DNA of 64,000 nucleotides from Bacillus sp. A301a_S52. GTDB taxonomy: Bacteria; Bacillota; Bacilli; Bacillales; Salisediminibacteriaceae. The notes beneath the pieces were generated by a model, which saw only the letters and a list, made by a program, of their open reading frames with translations, was not told the origin of the DNA and made no database searches. Both the position numbers and the translations under genes were made by a program. Every line of letters begins with the position of its first letter. The first letter of the stretch is position 1. The DNA lies in NCBI GenBank assembly GCA_024701455.1, contig JABXYP010000001.1, positions 314,001 through 378,000 of the forward strand, written 5' to 3'. Shown one piece after another: positions 1 to 8,320 of the stretch.

Positions 1-1
1 G

Positions 2-154
2 AAAACCCTTAGGTACAGAAATTCTTTAGAATTGGTGAGTAAATATGGTGCGAAAGGGGAATCCGTTCGGTGTGCCTTTAAGGCTGAGGCCAGTAATGAA
101 GGCTTTCAGCTACAGAGCAAACCACCAGTTCACACTGGTAATTTTGATTATTAA
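2..154 (+). CDS. possible 3' end of a gene entering from the left
   Basis: A frame is open from the window edge to a TAA and encodes about 50 residues ending in PPVHTGNFDY. No start lies inside the window and I do not recognise the family. It could be the tail of a real gene or of a mobile element, or chance. The sequence to the left would decide. Confidence 0.25.
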   Translation, partial: KTLRYRNSLELVSKYGAKGESVRCAFKAEASNEGFQLQSKPPVHTGNFDY

Positions 155-163
155 ACTGGTGGT
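121..163. terminator. inverted repeat, possible bidirectional terminator
   Basis: ACCACCAGTT (121-130) and AACTGGTGGT (154-163) form a perfect 10-bp stem between the left-edge frame and the convergent RiPP operon. There is no strong T-run on either side, so termination is only inferred from position. Confidence 0.4.
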
Positions 164-224
164 CTTATATAGCCTTGTGGAAACAGCTTTTATTTAGAGT
201 TAGATGGTATATAAAGGGGATTTA

Positions 225-470
225 TCAATTTGATAATATTTTTAAATTCTTTAATTCTTCTATACACCCCATGATCTCTTCTTTGCTGTAATCGGCAGAA
301 TATTTACTTATTATTTCATCCATTGATTCTCTCTTGTCAATACTTTTTAAAATGCCATATACAGATTTACTTGTCTTTAAAACATCACCACTAATTACAT
401 CAAATATATATGCTGTCCCGCCATCGATATTTGACTCATATCTATAATATATATTTTCAGGTATTACCAT
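225..470 (-). CDS. PqqD-like RiPP recognition element (RRE) protein
   Basis: This 81-residue protein has the stand-alone PqqD/RRE pattern: an N-terminal beta region (YIFDVISGDVLKTSKSVYGIL, roughly residues 21-41, shown here in two parts: YIFDVISGDVL and KTSKSVYGIL) followed by helices (MDEIISKY, EEIMGCIEELKNLKIL). In radical-SAM RiPP pathways such proteins bind the precursor leader and present it to the maturase. It is the last gene of the minus-strand operon and overlaps the end of the upstream radical-SAM gene by 7 bases, which suggests translational coupling. The RRE call rests on pattern and context, not on a database hit. Confidence 0.8.
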   Translation of the reverse strand: MVIPENIYYRYESNIDGGTAYIFDVISGDVLKTSKSVYGILKSIDKRESMDEIISKYSADYSKEEIMGCIEELKNLKILSN

Positions 471-1600
471 TTAGATACCTCCTCACACCTTGGATCACAT
501 TGATTCAAGGTACCATACATATAATAAGATTGAGCTGGGCATGCGCCTTTACAAAAATCATAATATTTACAATTATTATAATTATTTGATTTATTTTCCC
601 TTAGAAAATCCCAATTAAACCCTTCTTGCCAAATATGATGTAAGCGTTGGGTGAAGATGTTGCCGGCTGAGAATTTCTTTTCTCGTAGAAATGGGCAAGC
701 ATACACCTCTCCATCATGGTTAATCTCAATACCTGTGGTGCCAGCCGGACAATCATAAATGGGAATGCTATCTTGCCCATATTTTTCTTCTATTATGGAG
801 ATTATATTTTTATTGCCACATGTAACAGCCAGTGGATTTTGGACTATTTTAACGGGGAATTTCTTGTCAGTTGCATACTTTAGTACTTTTTCAAATTCTT
901 TTATAAGGTTATACGAAGTTGGTGGAAATGTAAATTTATTATTAGTAACAAACAAACTTGAATAAGCAATGGACTGTACTCCTAATTCTTCTGCTGTTAT
1001 ATATATATCCAATAATTCTTTAATATTGTGATTAGTTACAGTGATATTTAATTTAACTTGCAGTCCGGAACAAATTAATGATCTGATATTCTTTTTTATA
1101 GTCAAATAATTATCTAAATTGATAGTTCTAGTTTTTAAGTTTGTTTCTAATTTTATTCCGTCTAAACTAATTTGCAATGTGTCATTCTTATTTAACAATT
1201 CACTAAGTTCAAATATAATTTCTTTATTTAATAAAATTCCATTAGTATGAATTGTTAATATAGCTTTTTTAGTTTTAATGTATTGAATTATTTCTAGGAT
1301 ATTTGGATGGAGAAACGGCTCCCCTCCTGTTATATATATATTAATCACATCATTATCATTAAGCTCATCTATTATTTTTAATATTTGATCATACTCAAAA
1401 AAATTATTATTATTTTTACTATAGCAATGGGGACAATGTAAATTGCAATCATCTGTAATTATTAAGCCAGCAATTAATGGGGAATCTAATAACACATCTT
1501 TCTTTGTAGACAAATGATTTAAAAACATTGGTAATGTTTTTTTATTTTCTTTGTTACTACAAAGATTACCAGCTAAAAATTCTGCATATTTTTTGAACAT
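464..1600 (-). CDS. SPASM-domain radical SAM enzyme 2 of the RiPP locus
   Basis: This 378-residue protein carries the radical-SAM CxxxCxxC motif (CNLHCPHC, near residue 53) that holds the catalytic 4Fe-4S cluster, then the GGEP motif (TGGEPFLHP). A Cys-rich SPASM region at the C-terminus (CPAG, ACPF, CKYYDFCKGACP, CDPRC) should hold auxiliary clusters. Such enzymes make C-C, C-S or C-O crosslinks or epimerise residues in peptides. The ATG directly abuts the TGA of the preceding radical-SAM gene and its ribosome binding site (AAGGGTG) lies inside that gene. Two different SPASM enzymes in one locus suggest two modifications or two sites on the precursor; that is inference. Confidence 0.9.
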   Translation of the reverse strand: MFKKYAEFLAGNLCSNKENKKTLPMFLNHLSTKKDVLLDSPLIAGLIITDDCNLHCPHCYSKNNNNFFEYDQILKIIDELNDNDVINIYITGGEPFLHPNILEIIQYIKTKKAILTIHTNGILLNKEIIFELSELLNKNDTLQISLDGIKLETNLKTRTINLDNYLTIKKNIRSLICSGLQVKLNITVTNHNIKELLDIYITAEELGVQSIAYSSLFVTNNKFTFPPTSYNLIKEFEKVLKYATDKKFPVKIVQNPLAVTCGNKNIISIIEEKYGQDSIPIYDCPAGTTGIEINHDGEVYACPFLREKKFSAGNIFTQRLHHIWQEGFNWDFLRENKSNNYNNCKYYDFCKGACPAQSYYMYGTLNQCDPRCEEVSKW

Positions 1601-2743
1601 TCATACCACACCCTTTTTACAGATAGGATCAGGCATATTAAAATGTTTATATTTATTGAAGGTTCTACCTAAATTTCCACCTTCACACAAATGTAAAAAA
1701 TTGCATTGTTCACACTTAGTACCTTTTAAATTACGAAATTTATTAAAATTTTCATTTAAATTACTTTGTATTTCTTCAATTTCGTTATCATAAATATTTC
1801 CACCACAAAGTTCATTATAGTATAAATCAATAGATGGATACACGTCTCCGTTTGCATCTATTGACCAATACAGATCTCCTTCTTCAATTTTGTGAATATT
1901 TTCAATGTCGACACTTTTATGATTTTTCTCATAACTTGAATTACTAAATATCGTAATTGGCAGGAATGGTCTAAAATAAGTCTCAAGCTTGTTTTTTTGA
2001 TCGATGCATCTTGAAATTTGTTCTAAAAAATCCTTTTGATTCAACATGTGGAAAATATCTCTTCCTTTTCCGCTGGGGTAAACCGGGCTTGCACTAAAAA
2101 CATCTATTTTTAGTTCATTCGCCAACATAAAAGTGTCATACAATTCTTCGACATTTAAATGAGTTGCAGTAAAATTTAACCTTGTTTTTATTTGAAACTT
2201 AGAAATATTTTTAAATGCTTCTATAACTTTTTTGTATGAACCTTTCATCCTCTGTGAATCATGGGTTTTTTCGTTAAATCCATCCAAACTAATTTGAATA
2301 GTATCGTATCTGGATAAGATATTTGCTAACTTCTTTGAGTTTTCATAATTTAAGAACCATCCATTCGTGAACAATTCTAAATGTATTTTTTTATCTTTTA
2401 AATATCTTACAATTTCAAAGAAATCATTTCTAATCATTGGTTCTCCACCAGTAATAGTTACATGGAAAATATTATTATTATAGAATTTATCGATAACGTC
2501 TTTCATTTTGTCTGTATCCCTATCTTCACCATTTAACTTTGCCCAGCAATGCTTGCATGATATATTACATTTTGATGTTATTTTCCATCCGACCCATAAT
2601 GGTGAAGATAAGTGACCCTTGGACTTGGCCCAATCTTTTCTAACTGCTAGAATGAACCTATCTACATTAGATCTATCAGTTCCATTTTCTAAGTCATTTA
2701 AAATATAGTCTATTATTTTGATTTTAGTTGCTTCAATATTCAT
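1601..2743 (-). CDS. SPASM-domain radical SAM enzyme 1 of the RiPP locus
   Basis: This 380-residue protein has CNISCKHC (about residue 58) for the SAM-binding cluster, TGGEPMIRN as the GGEP motif, and a C-terminal SPASM-like set (CEQCNFLHLCEGGNLG and a final CKKG). It shares layout with the downstream radical-SAM gene (for example ISLDG after the core strands) but the two are clearly diverged paralogues. GGGGGAAGG precedes the ATG. It is separated from the precursor gene by a hairpin followed by a T-run, so its expression is probably set lower than that of the peptide. Confidence 0.9.
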   Translation of the reverse strand: MNIEATKIKIIDYILNDLENGTDRSNVDRFILAVRKDWAKSKGHLSSPLWVGWKITSKCNISCKHCWAKLNGEDRDTDKMKDVIDKFYNNNIFHVTITGGEPMIRNDFFEIVRYLKDKKIHLELFTNGWFLNYENSKKLANILSRYDTIQISLDGFNEKTHDSQRMKGSYKKVIEAFKNISKFQIKTRLNFTATHLNVEELYDTFMLANELKIDVFSASPVYPSGKGRDIFHMLNQKDFLEQISRCIDQKNKLETYFRPFLPITIFSNSSYEKNHKSVDIENIHKIEEGDLYWSIDANGDVYPSIDLYYNELCGGNIYDNEIEEIQSNLNENFNKFRNLKGTKCEQCNFLHLCEGGNLGRTFNKYKHFNMPDPICKKGVV

Positions 2744-2772
2744 TCTGGCCTTCCCCCTAAGTAGTGAGTTGA

Positions 2773-2801
2773 AAAGGACTAGCTGAAATAACTAGTCCTT
2801 T
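2773..2801 (-). terminator. attenuator hairpin between precursor and maturase genes
   Basis: AAAGGACTAG (2773-2782) and CTAGTCCTTT (2792-2801) form a perfect 10-bp stem with a 9-base loop just after the precursor stop codon. Read on the minus strand the hairpin is followed by TTTTC. A partial terminator here would give abundant peptide transcript and less enzyme transcript, a common RiPP arrangement. Confidence 0.65.
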
Positions 2802-2807
2802 CAGTTT

Positions 2808-2897
2808 TTAATGTCCATGAGATCTTGAAGCATCATAACCTCTTCTTAACAAGTCTTCCTCTAAAACGGACAGTTTCTTAATTTTTAATCCTTTCAT
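2808..2897 (-). CDS. RiPP precursor peptide, 29 residues
   Basis: A short gene begins with ATG at 2897 behind GGAGGGG and ends with TAA at 2808. It encodes 29 residues: a charged leader (MKGLKIKKLSVLEEDL) and a core ending in LRRGYDASRSHGH. It has no Cys, so lanthionine, sactipeptide or ranthipeptide chemistry is excluded. Candidate modified residues are the Tyr, the two Arg before it, and the two His. The RRGY segment resembles, from memory, streptococcal radical-SAM RiPPs with an Arg-Tyr crosslink; this is a hypothesis. The start lies 3 bases after the transporter stop codon, so the ribosome binding site overlaps the transporter end. Confidence 0.75.
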   Translation of the reverse strand: MKGLKIKKLSVLEEDLLRRGYDASRSHGH

Positions 2898-2899
2898 TT

Positions 2900-4054
2900 T
2901 TACCCCTCCTCTCTAGGTATTTTTGTATATGTTTTAAACATAATACACACTAATACGATGCTTAAAATATTCAAAATTGCAATAATAATAAAAACATTAT
3001 TGTGTAATGGAGTATCCCATAAAAACCCCCATATTACTGGCGATATAAGCTCTCCAAGTAAAAGAAATGGTATCATTGCCTTCCAATAAACCTTTCCATC
3101 AATTTCATTAAAATGAGCTGCAAAGAATACTGGAAATACCGGAGCAAATAAATATTCAAGACTCATTGATAATACAGCTGCATAGTAGATATACAAAGAA
3201 TGAGAGAACACAATCATAAAAGCTATTAATACAGAAACTGTTTGAGCAATAATGAGTAACCCTTTTTTATTAAATCGATCAGTGATTTGCCCTCCTACAA
3301 ATGAAAATATGGCAGCGATCACAGTGCTAGCAGCAAATGTAAACAAGATATTCTCTAGTTCGTATCCATGAGATTGGCCAATTAATGGTATAAGAAAATA
3401 GCCGCCTCCAGAAATAGAGAATACCAGTCCTACAATACAAAATTTAATAAGAACAGGATTTTTATATGTGGAGAACCGAGTCATATGTTTTGCATCTGAG
3501 TTATTTTTTTCTGATTTTTCCGATTTTATTTTGTAGACAATGAAGATCATGGCTAAGGATATTACAATAAATAAGCCAAATAGAAAGTGAAAAGAATAAT
3601 TAGCCAAAGCTCCAGCAGTCATGACACCTATAGCACTTCCACTATATAGAAAGACATCTCTTATCCCCATAATTTTTCCACGGTTTTTAGATTCTACTGA
3701 ATAAAGTAAAACTGGATTTAATGTTATGTTAAATAGAGATCTTGTTGAAAAGAGAAGGACAGCAAAAGTAAATAAAATAATCGGAATTGAAACAAAATAA
3801 TAGACAGTCATTGTCGATAAAATGACTATAAAAACAAAAAGCACACTCGTTCGAATTTGAAAGTCTTTTAAAGCAAAACCTATAGATGAGAAAAATCTAA
3901 TTAGATTGGCTAATGAGAAAATTAATCCAATGTACATCGCACTTATACCTAAATCTCTTAAGTATAACGGAATAATTATTTCTAAGGCATCTAATATAAA
4001 AAAATAAAAAAAGTAAAGTGTAAACAATAAGGCAATTAAAGGCTTATTATTCAT
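2900..4054 (-). CDS. MFS transporter of the RiPP locus
   Basis: The product is a major facilitator of about 384 residues with roughly 12 hydrophobic segments (starting ALLFTLYFFYFFILDAL) and the typical loop motif around GQITDRFNKKG, about two thirds along. The start at 4054 is preferred because AAAGGTG lies 8 bases upstream; an ATG 63 bases earlier gives a poor N-terminal extension. It heads the operon and abuts the precursor gene, so it most likely exports the matured peptide or gives self-protection. No peptidase domain is present, so leader removal must occur elsewhere or not at all. Confidence 0.85.
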   Translation of the reverse strand: MNNKPLIALLFTLYFFYFFILDALEIIIPLYLRDLGISAMYIGLIFSLANLIRFFSSIGFALKDFQIRTSVLFVFIVILSTMTVYYFVSIPIILFTFAVLLFSTRSLFNITLNPVLLYSVESKNRGKIMGIRDVFLYSGSAIGVMTAGALANYSFHFLFGLFIVISLAMIFIVYKIKSEKSEKNNSDAKHMTRFSTYKNPVLIKFCIVGLVFSISGGGYFLIPLIGQSHGYELENILFTFAASTVIAAIFSFVGGQITDRFNKKGLLIIAQTVSVLIAFMIVFSHSLYIYYAAVLSMSLEYLFAPVFPVFFAAHFNEIDGKVYWKAMIPFLLLGELISPVIWGFLWDTPLHNNVFIIIAILNILSIVLVCIMFKTYTKIPREEG

Positions 4055-5430
4055 CCAAAACACACCTTTCCACCACGATGAAGGAAATTGTTGTAAAAAT
4101 AATATTATGAATGGCATCTCTTTTTCTTAGAGTAGGGGAACGCTTGTGTGTTATTTGATTGTAAACAAATATTTGTGAAGGGTGCTTAAATAGCTAAATT
4201 TTAAAAGTTGAGTTTATTTCCTTTGCAAAAGGAGTTTTCTTCTGAAGAACTTGCTGCGATTTTTTCATAAAATCAAAAAAAGTTATTACGTAATAAAAAC
4301 ACGAAAAAGCGTAGTTCTTTCTATTCCCAAAACATTTGGAGATGGTACGTTTCACGGATTTAAATTCAGGGTGCCTTTGGACCTATATTTAGATGAATCT
4401 TGTCAAGGTTTAACAGGCATAAATAAGGTGTGAGTGGCTCTATACAGTGATGACGATGTAGCCCTCAATAATAAAAGAGGATTATTTATTATGAGCTAGT
4501 GAAATAACCATTTTTTGAATCATAAAGAAGTTATTTTATAAAAATCTATTATATATTCGAGAAATGCAATTTTATTTAAAGATTCTAATCTAAGACGAGA
4601 AATCTTTAAATGTTGTCATTATAATATCCCGTGTAATGTCAGTCGTCAATAAAGACTGTGTGATTCAAAACTATTATTATGATTTGTATTTTAATTAGAG
4701 TTTATTTACCATTTTTTGTAATTTTTGTATCGTTAAAATAGTGCAAATGTGTCTTAATAAGAGTGATGATAAGGGGATATGCCTTACAGTTATCTCTCGT
4801 TTTGTTAAGTATTGCTTCAGAAAAATCAATTCCAGTTACATCCCCCCCACCAGCTTACTCCTTTATTACACACCTTTAGAATAAATTTACTAATAATTAA
4901 TAAATTATGGTTTATTTAGGATAATTTTGTAGGATATAATCTTTTATAGTCATCGTTACTTGTGTGAATTGGCTGTCCTAACTAAACAAAGATCTCACCA
5001 TCTGTGTAGGGGATTATTTCAAAAAAGTGTGAGTGTCGTGAAAAGAGAGGATCTGCGCCACTCAGACGGAAAAAAAGCATTGAGTGTCGCGAAAAGGGAA
5101 AGCCTGCGCCACTCAGACAGAAAAAAAGCATTGAGTGTCGTGAAAAGAGAGAATCTGCGCCACTCAGACAGAAAAAGAGCATTGAGTGTCGTGAAAAGGC
5201 CTGTAAGAGCCGAATCATGAATAACTTGGAACATGTCCAGTTATTAAAATAGTGACATTTGATTAATGTAACACTTATGCTCCTAATAGAACTTTAAAAG
5301 GAGAAAAAAGGGCAGATAACATAGAGAAGAAGATTAGTATAGGTGCGGTCATTGCTGTGAAATAGATGAGCATGTAGACATTAACCATTTAAAGATTGGG
5401 TAGAATCTATGATGATGGAGGGGTTGACCA
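4055..5430. other. long intergenic region with palindromes and a tandem repeat
   Basis: No convincing gene is visible over about 1.4 kb. A short frame at 4251-4433 lacks coding character. Two small inverted repeats, CCTTTGCAAAAGG (4220-4232) and TTCTTCTGAAGAA (4237-4249), lie upstream of the RiPP operon and could be operators. A 51-bp tandem repeat occupies 5031-5200. The remainder is AT-rich and may hold the RiPP operon promoter. Confidence 0.5.
5031..5200. repeat. 51-bp tandem repeat, about 3.3 copies
   Basis: Units start at 5031, 5082, 5133 and 5184, each opening with GAGTGTCGTG or GAGTGTCGCG and containing GCGCCACTCAGAC. CACTCA and TGAGTG inside and across unit edges can form hairpins. 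The period is a multiple of three, so long frames are open on both strands, but they are not gene-like. A diverged single unit is seen near 13903-13945, so the element is dispersed. Confidence 0.85.
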
Positions 5431-6441
5431 ATGACTGTCATGACGAGTGAAGACAAAAAATTAAAGAAAGCAACATTCTCTAAAGAGATTGTAAATCAAG
5501 TAAGAGCGCTTCAAACACGTAATAATTATACGAATCTATTTTCCATCTTATTTGATTGGACAGTCATAATAGCATCTGCTTATGGCGCCATATTATTATC
5601 AAATTGGTGGTCCTATTTGATAGCCATTACGATTATCGGAAGTAGAATGCGAGCTTTTGATAATTTAATGCACGAAGCCAGCCACGTTCTTCTGTTCAAA
5701 AATAAAATAATGAACAAATGGATAACGTGTTTTTTTGTTGCCTTTCCTGTTTTCACTTCGTTTACAGCCTATTGCAACTCTCACCATGCTCACCATAGAC
5801 ATCTCTGGAATATTGACAAGGACCCAGACACTCAAAGGTATTCGCTTATTGGATTGGATAAACCACAAAAAAGTATTAAGACTTTTATTTTTAAACACAT
5901 CATTAAGCCATTAACATTAACCCACGTGCCAAAATATATTTACGGGACTTTAAAAGTCAATGTTATGTCTAAAGAAGAGCCGCTTTCAGAAAAAGTTGCA
6001 AAGCCCATATTTTGGTGTATTATAATAACATGCAGTATCATTTTTAACTTTTGGTTACATATTATCTTGTTCTGGTTCGTTCCTTTATTAACGACTTTTC
6101 AGGTCATTAGATACTGGGCAGAAATGGCGGAACATTCTGGTCTAAAAAATGACCACGAGTTATATGCCAGCCGTAATACTTTTGGCAATCCTATTCAAAT
6201 CTTTCTTTTGCATCCACACCATGATAATTATCATTTAGTTCATCATTTATTTCCGGCAGTTCCACACTACAATTTAAAGAGAGTCCATTTAATTTTAATG
6301 GAAGACTATGATTATAAAAAAGCTCATCATTGCACAGGCTTTTTTAAAACATTCCTACCAGGATTTAAAAGTGTCATAGAAGATATTTGCAGTGATGCAA
6401 CCAAAAAAATCAGCCGTTATCAACGGCAAAAAATAAAATAG
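5431..6441 (+). CDS. membrane fatty acid desaturase family protein
   Basis: This 336-residue membrane protein has the three His boxes of the fatty-acid desaturase/hydroxylase superfamily that bind a di-iron centre: HEASH (about residues 81-85), HHAHH (about 117-121) and HLVHH (about 267-271), with an extra HPHHD just before the last box. Hydrophobic segments sit between the boxes as usual. A GGAGGGG ribosome binding site precedes the ATG. It probably uses O2 to desaturate or hydroxylate a lipid chain or a related hydrophobic substrate; the substrate cannot be read from sequence. A LysE-type exporter follows after 19 bases, so the two are probably co-transcribed. Confidence 0.88.
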   Translation: MTVMTSEDKKLKKATFSKEIVNQVRALQTRNNYTNLFSILFDWTVIIASAYGAILLSNWWSYLIAITIIGSRMRAFDNLMHEASHVLLFKNKIMNKWITCFFVAFPVFTSFTAYCNSHHAHHRHLWNIDKDPDTQRYSLIGLDKPQKSIKTFIFKHIIKPLTLTHVPKYIYGTLKVNVMSKEEPLSEKVAKPIFWCIIITCSIIFNFWLHIILFWFVPLLTTFQVIRYWAEMAEHSGLKNDHELYASRNTFGNPIQIFLLHPHHDNYHLVHHLFPAVPHYNLKRVHLILMEDYDYKKAHHCTGFFKTFLPGFKSVIEDICSDATKKISRYQRQKIK

Positions 6442-6460
6442 ATGAGTTAGGGGATTTTAA

Positions 6461-7084
6461 ATGTTAGGAGCAATTTTACACGGCATGATATTATCTTTTG
6501 GCTTAATATTACCTTTAGGCCCTCAAAATATCTTTCTATTTAATCAAGGCGCTGCCCACAGTAAAGTCAAATTTGCTTTGCCTGCAGTGATCACAGCGTC
6601 TCTGTGTGATACGTTATTAATTGTATTGGCAGTTCTAGGTGTGTCGGTCATCGTGATGACAATACCGGCCTTCCAGTTAATCTTTTTTGCTATTGGTTTT
6701 TTCTTTTTAATTTATATAGGCTGGTCGATCTGGAATAGCAACACATCTGAAGTGAATAAAAAACATGCCGCCATGACAGGTAAAAAGCAAGCCATGTTTG
6801 CTATTTCCGTCTCGATTCTAAACCCTCATGCTGTGTTAGACACAGTGGGAGTCATCGGAACTAGCTCTATAAGGTATACCGCAATTCCAGAGAAAATAGC
6901 ATTCGCGGCGGCCTGTATTCTCGTATCTTGGGTCTCCTTTTTTGCCCTTGCATACATTGGTAAAACCATACGATCTATTGATAAAGAAGGAAAGATTGTA
7001 AGAATGATTAACAAAGTATCTGCGATCATGATTTGGGGAGTGTCCCTCTTCATAGGTTATCAGTTATACAAAATCATTTTTTAA
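6461..7084 (+). CDS. LysE/ArgO-type amino acid exporter
   Basis: This 207-residue protein has about six membrane segments and begins with the family signature LPLGPQN (about residues 17-23). The second half contains SILNPHAVLDTVG, also typical of LysE/ArgO exporters. Members export basic or other amino acids by antiport. The pairing with a desaturase-like gene is unusual and may mean a less typical substrate; that is inference. Confidence 0.85.
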   Translation: MLGAILHGMILSFGLILPLGPQNIFLFNQGAAHSKVKFALPAVITASLCDTLLIVLAVLGVSVIVMTIPAFQLIFFAIGFFFLIYIGWSIWNSNTSEVNKKHAAMTGKKQAMFAISVSILNPHAVLDTVGVIGTSSIRYTAIPEKIAFAAACILVSWVSFFALAYIGKTIRSIDKEGKIVRMINKVSAIMIWGVSLFIGYQLYKIIF

Positions 7085-7268
7085 TAGTTTTCAAGTTGTG
7101 CTCATTTATGACTTAGTGTTGACTAGGCCGTTTATAAAATGTGTGGAAAAATCAAGCGCATTTATAGAAAAAGAGTTTAAATAATTGCTCTATCGAAGGG
7201 AATTCATATGTGCATACATGTTAAACTCGGGGGAGATGCAAAGAGCATGTCAAAAAAAGGGGGATAAA

Positions 7269-7481
7269 ATGGTTTTATTCCTAACGGTAAGTTTCATCAT
7301 TATCGGATTTGTTGTTGTCGTTTCCATGAAGGGAAAAACGGAAAGGAAACTTGCCTTTATCCAAAAAAACGCTGAAAATGAGAAAAATGCTACTACACCT
7401 ATCATCTTGTGGATAGTAGGAACGACGTTTTGGGGGCTAGTGAGTATGGCCCTTATTATCGGTATTTTCTTTATGAACTAA
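7269..7481 (+). CDS. small membrane protein of unknown function
   Basis: The start is set at ATG 7269 because AAGGGGG lies 6 bases upstream; an earlier in-frame start has no such site. The 70-residue product has two hydrophobic segments (VLFLTVSFIIIGFVVVV near the N-terminus and a second at the C-terminus) separated by a charged loop. I do not recognise a family. Confidence 0.6.
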   Translation: MVLFLTVSFIIIGFVVVVSMKGKTERKLAFIQKNAENEKNATTPIILWIVGTTFWGLVSMALIIGIFFMN

Positions 7482-8320
7482 GACAGGTCAGCGAATGTGG
7501 AGTCGATATTGCAATGACACCCATTTTTGGCTGAAAGCGAGGGTCCCTTTAGTATCGAAAGAGAAATTATTGAGTAGACTTTGGAAGACATAAAAGCACA
7601 AAGGTAACGATAAGACACACTAGTAAGACACCGTGCTTAAATCATTAAATACGTTCTTTTTCAGTTATATACCGTGAATAACTGACATAATCGAATGTTC
7701 AACACTAACAAGCGGCAATGATCAATCGTCTGGGATGGAGTAAATGACGGTGATTCCTAGTGCCTCAGTGACGTCTGAAAATTTCCCTATAAGAAAAGAT
7801 TTTATCGCCCCATTTAGTCGCCCATCTCTATCAGAAGATCACTGGATGAGTCACTTTTGACAGGTGTTCTTTCTATTATTAAATGGATTTACTTTTTAAA
7901 ATTAAAAGTTGACGACTGCCAATATTATGCTATGATCCTTTATAAAGCAAATCGTAACAATTTCGATTATCAGTAAAAAAACTATTAATAAGTCATATGA
8001 ATGGCGTTTAGAGGATAGCTATTTCAATAACAAAGAGAGTTTTATATCTTTAAAAAAATAAGTATAAAGACTTATTTATAATGATGTTATTCTAGATTGT
8101 TTTCATAAATGAAGAATTTGTGGTATTTTATGTATATTTTTGTCGGAAAGGCCTAAGAATAAATTACCTTAAAATCAACCAAATAATAACAGTAAGGTAT
8201 ATAGCTAATTTGACAAAGTTTGTTATTAGTTTGTATTGTTGATGTTGTCAATCTAGTTATAAGTTGGTAATTATTTAGTTTTATTTTTGAGTATGAAGTT
8301 AGGGGAGAAGTGGAGATATT
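7482..8320. other. intergenic region without a visible gene
   Basis: Roughly 840 bases hold no frame with coding character on either strand. The last 350 bases are AT-rich and probably include the promoter of the downstream lipoprotein gene. Confidence 0.5.

Noticed and set aside
4251..4433. Plus-strand frame of 60 codons upstream of the RiPP operon
   Set aside because: No ribosome binding site, no recognisable features, and an unusual amino acid mix; not needed as a second precursor peptide.
5031..5200. Possible CRISPR array
   Set aside because: The units are contiguous and nearly identical along their whole length, with no variable spacers and no cas genes.
5019..5234. Open frames on both strands through the 51-bp repeat
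   Set aside because: They exist because the repeat period is divisible by three; no ribosome binding site or family match, and both strands are equally open.
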